A stretch of 64,000 nucleotides of DNA, from contig NZ_BBIS01000008.1 in NCBI RefSeq assembly GCF_000730605.1, forward strand, positions 225,132-289,131, read 5' to 3'. A program made the position numbers and the translations under genes. Position 1 is the stretch's first letter. The number at the start of each line of letters is the position of its first letter. This document shows, piece by piece, positions 37,392 to 45,273 of the stretch. The notes below the pieces were generated by a model, which saw nothing but the letters and a program-made list of their open reading frames with translations, searched no databases and was not told the DNA's origin. The stretch is from Pseudomonas monteilii NBRC 103158 = DSM 14164 (GTDB lineage Bacteria; Pseudomonadota; Gammaproteobacteria; Pseudomonadales; Pseudomonadaceae).

Positions 37392-37742
37392 ATGCCCCAG
37401 CCACTCGCCACCGCCCCGGAGCGCGCGCAACTGCTCGCCAACGGCGAGGCCCGCGCTGCTGGCCAAGTCATCGACCCGGTGCCCGTGGTACGGCTGTTCA
37501 CGCCGGACGCGCATGTGACCTGGCTGTTGGCCGCACTCGATCCTGCCGATGGCGACACCGCCTGGGGACTCATCGACCTGGGAATCGGGATGCCGGCGCA
37601 GGGAACCGTCAAGCTGTCCGAGCTGGCCGGCATCGTTGGGCCGCGCCAGCAGCCCGTGATGCGCGACCTCTATTTCCGTCCCACGCGCACGCTGTCGGAG
37701 TACACCCGCGCGGCCGAGCGTGACGGCGCCATCCCGGACTGA
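37392..37742 (+). CDS. DUF2958-family protein, copy 2
   Basis: A 116-residue paralogue of the protein at 30556, with the same length and matching blocks (ERAQLLANGEA, PVVRLFTPDAHVTWLLAALDPADGD, GLIDLGIGMPAQGTVKLSEL, RTLSEYTRAAERDGAIPD). Identity to copy 1 is moderate, so the two are not a recent duplication. The ATG at 37392 matches copy 1 in length; an upstream TTG in frame is less likely. Function is unknown. It is divergent from the XRE regulator. Confidence 0.75.
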   Translation: MPQPLATAPERAQLLANGEARAAGQVIDPVPVVRLFTPDAHVTWLLAALDPADGDTAWGLIDLGIGMPAQGTVKLSELAGIVGPRQQPVMRDLYFRPTRTLSEYTRAAERDGAIPD

Positions 37743-38050
37743 ACACAGCCTACTGTGACTTTTTCAGTCTGATGTCATGCCGGGCAGGTCTCAATCGGCA
37801 TTCTTGCGGCGTAGCCCCTCCAGTCTGATCCAAATAGACATGATGGCTGGCGCGGGCTGCGGCAGGCTGGCCTGTGCAGCACTCCAACTCGGGGCGCTGT
37901 CGCCGCAGCATTGAGACGAATACCGCAACGCATCGGAGCCAATCGGTCTTGACAACCCGATCCATCTTTTTGACCCATGACCTTTTGACGATGGCGATGT
38001 AGCGCGCAGTCCTTCCGTGGCGGCGAGTCCTGTTCGCGGGAGGTGGCGTC
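37743..38050. other. noncoding 308-bp region before DUF2285 gene
   Basis: No gene, strong hairpin or repeat was recognised. It is locally less GC-rich than its neighbours and probably holds the promoter for the DUF2285-AlpA-repA genes. Confidence 0.45.
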
Positions 38051-38809
38051 ATGGTCGATCACAGCGCCGAGCCTTGGTATCCGACTGCCGCGTATCTGTA
38101 CGTGCTGCATCTGGACGGCCTTGCGCTCGCCTGGGAGTTCCTGCGCCGGCATCCCGACTATCGGCTCGACTGGCTGCGCCACCATCGCCGGTCGCAAGCG
38201 GCGCATCGCTGGGGCTTGCGCCTGCTGGAAGACCCGGCCTTGGATGCGCGCGACGCGCATCCGGCCTGGCTGCCCGGCCACGCCGCCGTGGTGCAGCTCT
38301 ACCCCGATGCCGATCCGCCGCTGGACGCGGCGACGTTCGCGTTCTGGCGCATCCCCGGCCACAAGCAACTGTTGCATGACGGCAAAGGGCTGGCGCTGAT
38401 CGCGCGCAGCCCAGGCCACTGCCTGCGCTTCGCGCTCGCGCCCGGCCTGGAGGACGGCATGGCTGTCGCCTATGCCTATCGCGGCGGCGCTGCCGCGCCT
38501 GCACGCGGACAGGTGCCCGGCGCAGCCCTGGCCGATACCAAGCCCAGGCCAACGCCTGGCGCGCTGCTGGAACTGCACACCTTGCAGGCGCTCGACGCGG
38601 CCCTGGCGGGCGCGTCCTTGCGTGAAGTCGCGGAAGGACTGTTCGGCGTAGATGCCGCAGCCGATTGGTACAGCGATGGCGGGCTGCGCTCCAAGGTGCG
38701 CCGCCTGGTGCATCGCGGCGATGCGCTGATGCGCGGCGGCTACCGCCGATTAGCACAGCTTCCGCCGCTTGAGAAGGGTCGTTTTGATGTGGACGCAAAA
38801 CGGCCCTGA
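38051..38809 (+). CDS. DUF2285-family protein
   Basis: A 252-residue protein. The N-terminal ~60 residues (WYPTAAYLYVLHLDGLALAWEFLRRHPDYRLDW) match the conserved start of ICE DUF2285 proteins. The C-terminal ~100 residues (LLELHTLQALDAALAGASLREVAEGLFG, SKVRRLVHRGDALMRGGYRRL) form an HTH-like DUF2285 domain. It is probably a DNA-binding regulator. It lies directly upstream of the AlpA-like and repA genes, as in related elements, and may control transfer or replication. Confidence 0.8.
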   Translation: MVDHSAEPWYPTAAYLYVLHLDGLALAWEFLRRHPDYRLDWLRHHRRSQAAHRWGLRLLEDPALDARDAHPAWLPGHAAVVQLYPDADPPLDAATFAFWRIPGHKQLLHDGKGLALIARSPGHCLRFALAPGLEDGMAVAYAYRGGAAAPARGQVPGAALADTKPRPTPGALLELHTLQALDAALAGASLREVAEGLFGVDAAADWYSDGGLRSKVRRLVHRGDALMRGGYRRLAQLPPLEKGRFDVDAKRP

Positions 38810-38892
38810 TCTAAAACCCCTCGCTTCTTGAGACTGCCTCCATCCGGTCGCGCTGTGTGGCCGGGCGCTTTCAACCGATGGAGGTTCACACC

Positions 38893-39174
38893 ATGCGTCC
38901 CGCTCCCTTGCGGCCTGCCGCCACTGTCTCGACCGCTGCCGCGCAGCCACAACGCTATCTCACCAACGACGAAGCCGCCGAGTACCTGCGCCTGTCGCCG
39001 CGCACGCTGGAAAAGCAGCGCGTGATCGGCGGCGGCCCGCGCTTTCGCAAGTTCGGCCGTCGCGTCATGTACGCCGTGGCCGACCTCGATGCCTGGGCTG
39101 CCGACCGCAGTTTCGAGACGACTTCCGATCCCGAATACGCCGAGCACCACTCGGCCGACAGCCGTGCGCGCTGA
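38893..39174 (+). CDS. AlpA-like HTH protein (possible excisionase/regulator)
   Basis: A 93-residue protein with a MerR/excisionase-type winged HTH: YLTNDEAAEYLRLSPRTLEKQRVIGGGPRFRKFGRRVMYAVADLDAWAADRSF. Proteins of this type act as excisionases or activators of integrase genes. GGAGG at 38880-38884 supports the ATG at 38893 over earlier in-frame starts. It lies 26 bp before repA, so it may be part of the replication/maintenance operon. Confidence 0.8.
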   Translation: MRPAPLRPAATVSTAAAQPQRYLTNDEAAEYLRLSPRTLEKQRVIGGGPRFRKFGRRVMYAVADLDAWAADRSFETTSDPEYAEHHSADSRAR

Positions 39175-39200
39175 TCGGCGGCGCGCGGCAGGCCATCGCT

Positions 39201-40058
39201 ATGTCCAGCACCGGGCTGCCGTCCCGGCAGCGGCCGTTGCAGGAGCGCGAACAGCTCGACCTGTTCCGCGCCTTGCCCGGCGACATGGCGCCGCGCGACA
39301 GCCAGGATTTGATGGCCTATCCGTTCTTTTCGCTCGCCAAGTCCAAGCGGGTCAAGCCCATCGACTTCCGTGCGGGCAACGTGACGATTCGCGTGGAAGG
39401 CACGCAGGAGCACGGCATCGCCACGATCTGGGACGCGGACGTGCTGATCTGGGCGGCCTCGCAGATCGTGGAGGCGAAGGACGCGGGCCTGCGGCCCTCG
39501 CGCCTGATGCACGCCACACCCTACGAGATCCTGCGCTTCTTCGGGCGCGGCAAGTCGCTGCGCGACTACCAGCGCCTCAAGGCGGCCTTGGATCGCCTGC
39601 AATCGACCACGGTAGCCACGTCCATCCGCGAGACGACCGGGCGGCGATTGCACCGCTTCTCCTGGATCAACGAGTGGAAGGAACTGGCCGACGCCAGCGG
39701 CACGCCGCTGGGCATCGAGCTGATCCTGCCGGACTGGTTCTATGCGGGCGTGCTCGACGCCGCCCTGGTGCTGACCATCGACCCGGCGTACTTCCGGCTT
39801 ACCGGCGGCATCGAACGCTGGCTGTACCGCCTGGTGCGCAAGCATGGCGGGCGGCAGGAGCACGGCTGGCAGTTCGACTTCCGCTACCTGCACCAGAAAT
39901 CCGGCAGCACCGCCAAGCCCTACGACTTCGCCTGCGACCTGCGCGCGCTGGTCGCGCGGCAGTCGCTGCCCGGCTACGTCCTGGGCATCGAGCGGATGCC
40001 GGACAACGGCATGGAGCTGCTGACCTTCCGGCCCGTGCCGCAGACGGCACGGGGATAA
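39201..40058 (+). CDS. repA: replication initiator protein RepA
   Basis: A 285-residue initiator of the RepA/RPA family (plasmid TrfA-like in role). Typical segments are RDSQDLMAYPFFSLAKSKR, IWDADVLIWAASQIVEA, RFFGRGKSLRDYQRLKAALDRLQSTTVATS, YFRLTGGIERWLYRLVRKHGG and the two winged-helix regions around them. Downstream are three iteron-like repeats and an AT-rich stretch, then parA. This suggests that the excised element can replicate autonomously, at least transiently. Confidence 0.87.
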   Translation: MSSTGLPSRQRPLQEREQLDLFRALPGDMAPRDSQDLMAYPFFSLAKSKRVKPIDFRAGNVTIRVEGTQEHGIATIWDADVLIWAASQIVEAKDAGLRPSRLMHATPYEILRFFGRGKSLRDYQRLKAALDRLQSTTVATSIRETTGRRLHRFSWINEWKELADASGTPLGIELILPDWFYAGVLDAALVLTIDPAYFRLTGGIERWLYRLVRKHGGRQEHGWQFDFRYLHQKSGSTAKPYDFACDLRALVARQSLPGYVLGIERMPDNGMELLTFRPVPQTARG

Positions 40059-40082
40059 CTCCGGGAAAACCTGTGAACAGTG

Positions 40083-40146
40083 TCGTGCTATCAGGCGTGC
40101 GGGGTATCGTGCTATCAGGCGTGGGACTATCGTGCTATCAGGCGTG
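40083..40146 (+). repeat. three iteron-like direct repeats (putative oriV)
   Basis: TCGTGCTATCAGGCGTG occurs identically at 40083-40099, 40107-40123 and 40130-40146. The periods are 24 and 23 bp, close to two helical turns. They start 25 bp after the repA stop codon, a standard position for binding sites of an iteron-type initiator. Confidence 0.8.
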
Positions 40147-40190
40147 CCGATCGGCCGCAAACCCGCGCCAGCATTGGGTTTGCGCGCCCT

Positions 40191-40220
40191 CTAACTTCCC
40201 TAACTTAATTTCTCTAACTT
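40191..40220 (+). other. AT-rich triple repeat next to iterons (possible unwinding element)
   Basis: CTAACTT occurs three times (40191-40197, 40200-40206, 40214-40220) in the only AT-rich patch of the repA-parA gap. The arrangement of iterons followed by short AT-rich repeats is that of a theta origin. It could also be part of the parA promoter. Confidence 0.55.
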
Positions 40221-40311
40221 TTAGTAGGGAAACGCCGCTGCGGTGGACAACCACCACGCGGCCACAAGCGCAGCAGCAAAAGCCCGGCTCTCCAACACGG
40301 AGGGCCGCGTC

Positions 40312-40950
40312 ATGATCGTCGCTCTGCTCAACCAGAAAGGCGGCGTGGGCAAGACCACGCTCGCCACGCATATCGCCGGCGAGCTTGCGATGCGCGGCCA
40401 GCACGTCGTCCTGCTGGACGCCGACCCGCAGGGTTCGTCGCTGGACTGGACACAGCGCAGAAGCCAGCAAGGCTTGCCAAGGCTTTTCAGCGCCGTGGGC
40501 CTCGCACGCGAAACGCTGCACCAAGAGGCGCCAGAACTCGCCAGGCGAACCGATCACGTCATCATCGACGGCCCGCCGCGCATCGCGGCACTGGCGCGCT
40601 CCGCGCTGCTGGCGGCCGAGCGCGTGCTGATCCCCGTGCAGCCCAGCCCCTACGACCTGTGGGCCAGCGCCGAGATGGTGGCGCTGATCCGCGAGGCCCA
40701 GGTGTTTCGGCCTGCGCTGCGCGCGGCCTTCGTCATCAATCGGCGCGTCAGTACCACCGTGATCGGGCGCGAAGCGCGCCAGGCGCTCGCCGACCAGCCG
40801 CTTCCTGCGCTGCGCGCGGAAGTGCATCAGCGCATCGTGTTCGCCGACAGCGTGGCCGCTGGCCGGCTTGCACGCGAGACGGCGCCGGACAGCGCCGCCG
40901 CCCGCGAAATCACCGCACTGGTGGACGAACTGCTGCGGTGGCCGACATGA
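40312..40950 (+). CDS. parA: ParA-family partition ATPase
   Basis: A 212-residue deviant Walker ATPase: LLNQKGGVGKTTLATHIA, LLDADPQGSSLDW and IIDGPPR. The size is that of short plasmid ParA proteins without an N-terminal HTH. GGAGGG at 40299-40304 supports the ATG at 40312. Its stop overlaps the next small gene by ATGA. It should partition the excised ICE with a centromere-binding partner, either that small protein or the distant ParB-like protein. Confidence 0.9.
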   Translation: MIVALLNQKGGVGKTTLATHIAGELAMRGQHVVLLDADPQGSSLDWTQRRSQQGLPRLFSAVGLARETLHQEAPELARRTDHVIIDGPPRIAALARSALLAAERVLIPVQPSPYDLWASAEMVALIREAQVFRPALRAAFVINRRVSTTVIGREARQALADQPLPALRAEVHQRIVFADSVAAGRLARETAPDSAAAREITALVDELLRWPT

Positions 40951-41219
40951 CAGCGAAGCCACCGATACGCGCAAAGCGCGTCGGCATCGGCGCGCGTCCG
41001 CCCGCGAATCCGCACGCCGAGGCGTGGATTCGCCAAGGCGACGCCGATGCGCTGGGCAAGGGCGACCTCTACACCGCTCGCCTGACCCTCGACATCACGC
41101 CCGCGCTGCGCGCGCGCATCAAGGTGTCGGCCTTCACGCAGGGCGTGACCGTGGCCGATCTGCTGCGCGGCCTGCTGGAGCGTGAGTTTCCCGAGCATCG
41201 CAGGGAGAACACACCATGA
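40947..41219 (+). CDS. small RHH-like protein coupled to parA
   Basis: A 90-residue basic protein. The C-terminal half (LYTARLTLDITPALRARIKVSAFTQGVTVADLLRGLLEREF) reads as a ribbon-helix-helix: a short beta strand followed by two helices. The ATG overlaps the parA stop. Small RHH proteins downstream of short parA genes commonly act as centromere-binding partners, so a ParG-like role is plausible but unproven. Confidence 0.65.
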   Translation: MTAKPPIRAKRVGIGARPPANPHAEAWIRQGDADALGKGDLYTARLTLDITPALRARIKVSAFTQGVTVADLLRGLLEREFPEHRRENTP

Positions 41220-41749
41220 CCGCATCCGCTTCGCCTGCCGCTGGCGCGGCTACGGCTGCGCTCGCAGCACCTTCCGGCCAGCCTGCCAGCGCGCCGTTGA
41301 CGCGCGTGGCACTGGCCTACACCGAACCACGCTTCAAGCTCTACCTGCGCTTCGGCGAACCCGCGCGTACGCACCAGCTCGACCGCTGGCGGCGCTGCGC
41401 GGTGTTCCAGCCGGGCGCCATGTTCTGCCGCATCCGCTGGCAGGCCAACGACTACGGCACGATTCGCTGGCAGCTCATGGTGATGCAGGCTTGCACGCCG
41501 TTCGATGCGGCGCAGCGCATTCCCGGCGTGCAGCCGGGCGCACGCCTGCTGCTGCACGCCGAGGGCGAGAATCAGGTGCGCGCCGTGCTGGAGCGCATCG
41601 ACGCCATCGAGGCGCTGGGCATCGCGCCTATCGGTGCCTCGCCCGTGTACTGGCGCACGCTCGCCAACCGGCTCGCTGCACGCCTGCCGCTGCCCGAATA
41701 CACCGCCGAGCGGCACGCCGCATGGCTCATCGGGAGGGCGCTGCCATGA
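41216..41749 (+). CDS. DUF2840-family protein
   Basis: A 177-residue protein. Residues ~30-175 match the DUF2840 family seen in Tn4371-type elements (RTHQLDRWRRCAVFQPGAMFCRIRWQANDYGTIRWQL, VQPGARLLLHAEG, VRAVLERIDAIEALGI). The N-terminus is Ala/Pro-rich. It overlaps the RHH-like gene and traF by ATGA on both sides, so it is made within the parA-traF operon. Function is unknown. Confidence 0.78.
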   Translation: MTASASPAAGAATAALAAPSGQPASAPLTRVALAYTEPRFKLYLRFGEPARTHQLDRWRRCAVFQPGAMFCRIRWQANDYGTIRWQLMVMQACTPFDAAQRIPGVQPGARLLLHAEGENQVRAVLERIDAIEALGIAPIGASPVYWRTLANRLAARLPLPEYTAERHAAWLIGRALP

Positions 41750-42333
41750 ACGCCGTTTCGACTGTCGGCACCGCGCCGCGTCCTCGCTCGCGCCTGCGCG
41801 CTCGCATCGTGCTGGCGGGCCTGTCCGCCTGCGGCCTCGCTGCGCTGGCCTGGGCGTCCTTCGTGCATCCACTGCCGCGCCTGATCTACAACCCGTCCGA
41901 CAGCGTGGCGGTCGGCTGGTATCGCGTCGATCCGCTGAGCAACGGCACCGGCTCGCTGCCACGTCCTTTGTCCGTGGGCAGCATCGTCCTGACCACGCTG
42001 CCGCCAGATGCCGCTGCGCTGGCCGCGCAGCGCGGCTACCTGCCGGCGCGCGTGCCGCTGCTCAAGCGTGTGGGCGCCGTCGCGCCGCAGGAAGTGTGCA
42101 TCGCGGGCGGCATCGTCCGCATCGACGGCGTGCCTTCGGCCGCCGTGCTGCCTGCTGACCGCTGGGGCCGGCCGCTGCCATCCCGGCAGCAATGCCGTCG
42201 CCTCGAACCCGGCGAACTGTTCCTCTTGAGTGTGACCAACCCGGCGTCGTTCGACAGCCGGTATTTCGGGCCGGTCAGCACATCCGCCGTGATCGGCGTC
42301 GCGCATCCGGTCTGGCTGGAATCCCGCCCATGA
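41746..42333 (+). CDS. traF: conjugal transfer peptidase TraF (S26 family)
   Basis: A 195-residue S26 signal-peptidase-like protein with one N-terminal TM (about 19-40). YNPSDSVAVGWYRV gives the likely nucleophile Ser53 and PLLKRVGAVAPQEVC the general base Lys107. RP4 TraF processes and cyclises the TrbC pilin, and a trbC gene is present downstream. The ATG at 41746 overlaps the DUF2840 stop; the longer frame is rejected. Confidence 0.88.
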   Translation: MNAVSTVGTAPRPRSRLRARIVLAGLSACGLAALAWASFVHPLPRLIYNPSDSVAVGWYRVDPLSNGTGSLPRPLSVGSIVLTTLPPDAAALAAQRGYLPARVPLLKRVGAVAPQEVCIAGGIVRIDGVPSAAVLPADRWGRPLPSRQQCRRLEPGELFLLSVTNPASFDSRYFGPVSTSAVIGVAHPVWLESRP

Positions 42334-42781
42334 TGGCCGTCGATTCGCTGCACGCCGCCGTGCATCTCATCGTGCCATCGGGCGTGTCGTTCTGCTGTTC
42401 GTCGCCGTGTCGTCGCGCGTGCAGTGCGGGTGCATTCGCACCGCACTTCGCGCTGCCTTCGGCGCAGCCGTCCAACGTGCAGGCGTCTTGCCTCGAACGC
42501 GCCCGGCCTGCGGCCGTGTCCGCGTTCGCCGGCGCGCTGGCTGCTCGCGCAGCAGCGCCGCCGGGCCGCCGCTGCCCGGAGCGACAGCGAGGGGCAAAGG
42601 CGGAAGGCAAGACAAAAGGACGCGGCACCGGGCCGCGTCGAAAGCCTGTCTGCACATGGGGTTGGCGCGGCACGGAGCGGCTTCGCCGCCGTGCCGCTTG
42701 GGGCGCGAGGCCCACGCCAATGCAGGCATGTCCGCGTGCTTCGCACGACCGGACATGCCAGAGCTTGCAGGGGGCGCAGCC
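42334..42781 (+). other. noncoding gap before the relaxase with nested hairpins (oriT candidate)
   Basis: 448 bp without a gene. Two strong dyads lie just upstream of the relaxase. GCGGCACGG / CCGTGCCGC at 42667-42697 has an inner CGGC-TTC-GCCG. GGCATGTCCG / CGGACATGCC at 42725-42759 has an inner CGTGC-TTC-GCACG. Hairpins beside a relaxase gene are typical of oriT regions, but no nic consensus could be identified. Confidence 0.4.
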
Positions 42782-44764
42782 ATGACCGACCGCCGCGACG
42801 ATGATTTCCGCATCCGCCCCAGCGCCCCGAAGAACCAGGGCCAGGGCTTCGTCTCCAAGGTGCTCAAGCAGGCGGGCAAGGCCAGTAGCGGCAAGTCGTC
42901 GGTGCGTCGTCCTGGGGGAGCTGGCAAGGGCGCAGGAACCGGGCATCGGCCCGGCTCGCGTCTGGGGCGCGGCCACACGGCGGCGCGCTTCGCCGGGGCG
43001 AAGCTGACGCCCATGTCGCGGCGCGTGACCATCAAGACGCTGTTGGTCAATCAGCGCCAGGCCAGCCCGCAATCGCTCGCCAAGCACCTGCGCTACATCG
43101 AGCGCGATGGCGTGGGCCGCGATGGCGAGCCAGGCCAAGCCTACGGGCCGCAGACCGATGCCGCCGACCTCGACGCCTTCAAGGAACGCTGTGCCGACGA
43201 CCGGCACCATTTCCGCTTCATCCTCTCGCCGGAGGACGGCGCCGAGTTGGAAGACCTGCGCACCTACACGCGGCACCTCATGGGCCGCATGGAGGCCGAC
43301 CTGGGCACGGGCCTCGATTGGGTGGCCGTCAACCACTGGAACACCGACAACCCGCACACGCACATCGTCGTGCGCGGACGCGACGACACCGGCAAAGACC
43401 TCATCATCGCGGGCGACTACATCGCCGATGGTTTCCGCCATCGCGCCGCCGAACTGGCGACCGAATGGCTGGGGCCGCGCACCGAGCTGGAGATCCAGCA
43501 GACCTTGCAACGCGAGGTGGAACAAGAGCGATGGACGAGCTTGGATCGCACGCTCAAACGCGAGTTGGGCGACGATGGCTTGGTGCATGTCGAACGCCTC
43601 AACGAGCCGAGATTGCAACGCCAGCGCCTGCTGCTGATCGGCCGCCTGCAACGCTTGCAGCGCCTGGGCCTGGCCGACGAGATGCAGCCGGGCACCTGGG
43701 CCGTCCATACCGATGCCGAAAAGACGCTACGCGCCCTGGGCGAGCGTGGCGACATCATCCGCACCATGCAGCGGGCCATGCGCGGCGAGCCGCGCGAACT
43801 GGCGGTGTTCGACCCGGGCGACGATGGCCGAACCATCCTCGGCCGCGTGGCCGCGAAGGGGCTGGCCGACGAGCTGCGCGACCGGGGTTATCTGGTCATC
43901 GACGGGGTGGACGGCAAGGCCCACTATGTTGCGCTCAACGCCCGCGACGAACTGGCGAACTATCCGACCGGCGCCGTGGTGGAGGTGAAGGGATCGGCCG
44001 ACGTGCGTGCGGCCGACCGCAACATCGCCGCGCTGGCGAGCGATGGCCTGTACCTCACCGACCACCACCTCGCCATCGCGCAGAGTCAGGCCGTGCCGGG
44101 CCGCGATCCGCAGGAAGTCGTCGCCGCCCATGTCCGCCGGCTCGAAGCCCTGCGCCGAGCCGGCATCGTGGAACGTGTCGCCGAAGGTCTATGGAAGGTG
44201 CCGGACAACCTGCCCGAGCAGGGCCGTCAGTACGACGCGCAACGCCTAGGCGGCGTGGCCGTGGAACTGAAATCGCACCTACCCATCGAGCGACAGGCCC
44301 GCGTGATCGGCGCCACGTGGCTCGACCAGCAGTTGATCGGCGGCGGCACCGGCCTGGGCGAACTGGGCTTTGGTGGCGAGGCCAAGCAGGCGATGCAGCA
44401 GCGCGCCGACTTCCTGGCCGAACAAGGGCTGGCCGAGCGACGCGGCCAGCGGGTGATCCTGGCGCGTAATCTGCTGGGCACGCTGCGCAATCGGGAGCTG
44501 GCGCAGGCCGCTAAGGACATCACCGCCGATACCGGCTTGGAGCATCGCCCGGTGGCCGACGGGCAGCGCGTGGCGGGTATCTACCGGCGTAGCGTCATGC
44601 TCGCCAGTGGGCGCTACGCGATGCTCGATGACGGCATGGGGTTCAGCCTTGTGCCGTGGAGGCCGGTGGTCGAGCAGCGGCTGGGCCAGCAGCTTGCCGC
44701 TACGGTGCGCGGCGGCGGCGTGTCCTGGGAGATAGGACGGCAACGTGGGCCTGCCGTCGGTTAA
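42782..44764 (+). CDS. DUF3363-type relaxase (VirD2/TraI-like)
   Basis: A 660-residue relaxase that should nick oriT and pilot the strand into the recipient. The relaxase domain (about 80-230) shows HFRFILSPEDGAELEDLRTYTRHLMGRME and the metal-binding His185, His192 and His194 in NHWNTDNPHTHIVVRG. The DUF3363 region follows (ATEWLGPRTELEI onward) to the end. The ATG at 42782 with a G-rich Shine-Dalgarno is chosen; the frame remains open to 42407 but that stretch is low-complexity and overlaps the hairpins. Tn4371 literature calls this gene traR. It ends just before the metal cargo. Confidence 0.88.
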   Translation: MTDRRDDDFRIRPSAPKNQGQGFVSKVLKQAGKASSGKSSVRRPGGAGKGAGTGHRPGSRLGRGHTAARFAGAKLTPMSRRVTIKTLLVNQRQASPQSLAKHLRYIERDGVGRDGEPGQAYGPQTDAADLDAFKERCADDRHHFRFILSPEDGAELEDLRTYTRHLMGRMEADLGTGLDWVAVNHWNTDNPHTHIVVRGRDDTGKDLIIAGDYIADGFRHRAAELATEWLGPRTELEIQQTLQREVEQERWTSLDRTLKRELGDDGLVHVERLNEPRLQRQRLLLIGRLQRLQRLGLADEMQPGTWAVHTDAEKTLRALGERGDIIRTMQRAMRGEPRELAVFDPGDDGRTILGRVAAKGLADELRDRGYLVIDGVDGKAHYVALNARDELANYPTGAVVEVKGSADVRAADRNIAALASDGLYLTDHHLAIAQSQAVPGRDPQEVVAAHVRRLEALRRAGIVERVAEGLWKVPDNLPEQGRQYDAQRLGGVAVELKSHLPIERQARVIGATWLDQQLIGGGTGLGELGFGGEAKQAMQQRADFLAEQGLAERRGQRVILARNLLGTLRNRELAQAAKDITADTGLEHRPVADGQRVAGIYRRSVMLASGRYAMLDDGMGFSLVPWRPVVEQRLGQQLAATVRGGGVSWEIGRQRGPAVG

Positions 44765-44804
44765 CTTCCCGCGATAGCAGTGCCCGGCATGGGGGTTGCA
44801 CAAT

Positions 44805-44825
44805 AAACCGATTGACGGTCGGTTT
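44805..44825. promoter_or_regulatory. dyad operator 1 and promoter of the blaI-like gene
   Basis: AAACCGA-N7-TCGGTTT is a 7-bp inverted repeat. An almost identical element lies at 46305-46325. TTGACG (44813-44818) inside it and GATACT (44835-44840), 16 bp apart, could be -35 and -10, so a bound repressor would block the -35. Confidence 0.7.
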
Positions 44826-44874
44826 TTCGTGGTGGATACTCTTGAGTTCGAGTCAAAGCTCGGAGCCGACAACA

Positions 44875-45273
44875 TTGACCAACCACAGCGTACCAACACT
44901 TGGCGATCTCGAAATCGCCGTGCTCGAAGACATCTGGCGCTTCGGCCCGTCCGACACCAAGGCGGTGTACGCGCGCATTGGGAAGTCTCGCTCGATTTCC
45001 TTGAACACAGTGCAATCCACGCTGGAACGTCTGTTTCGCAAGGCCATGCTCCAGCGCGAAAAGATCAGCCATGCCTACGAATACTCGGCACGAGTATCTC
45101 GCCGGGAACTGATCCAGAAGCTGGTCGAGTCCACGGTGCGTCGTGTCGCAGGCCCGCAGCCGGATGCGTTGTTGAGTGCCTTTGTCGATCTTGCTGCAAG
45201 GGCGGATGATGACCAGCTCAAGAGGCTGGAGGAGTTGATTGCCCGTCGTCGCGCTGAATTGGATCAGCCGTAA
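44875..45273 (+). CDS. BlaI/MecI/CopY-family repressor
   Basis: A 132-residue winged-helix repressor. The family core is PTLGDLEIAVLEDIWRFGPSDTKAVYARIGKSRSISLNTVQSTLERLFRKAML, followed by a helical dimer domain. A TTG start at 44875 with GGAG 9 bp upstream gives the family length; an open frame reaching back to 44656 enters the relaxase gene and is rejected. BlaI proteins repress until cleaved through a membrane sensor peptidase; such a peptidase is encoded next, with a 1-bp overlap (TAATG). The likely targets are the two dyads at 44805 and 46305. Confidence 0.85.
   Translation: MTNHSVPTLGDLEIAVLEDIWRFGPSDTKAVYARIGKSRSISLNTVQSTLERLFRKAMLQREKISHAYEYSARVSRRELIQKLVESTVRRVAGPQPDALLSAFVDLAARADDDQLKRLEELIARRRAELDQP

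Noticed and set aside
40083..40146. CRISPR array
   Set aside because: Only three short repeats with 6-7 bp spacers next to repA and no cas genes; an iteron array explains them better.
42407..42781. N-terminal extension of the relaxase
   Set aside because: Arg/Ala-rich sequence without family match, overlapping the hairpins; the ATG at 42782 has a good Shine-Dalgarno and a family-like start.
44656..44874. Long form of the BlaI-like protein starting inside the relaxase gene
   Set aside because: It would read through the relaxase end, promoter and operator; the TTG at 44875 gives the normal family length with GGAG upstream.
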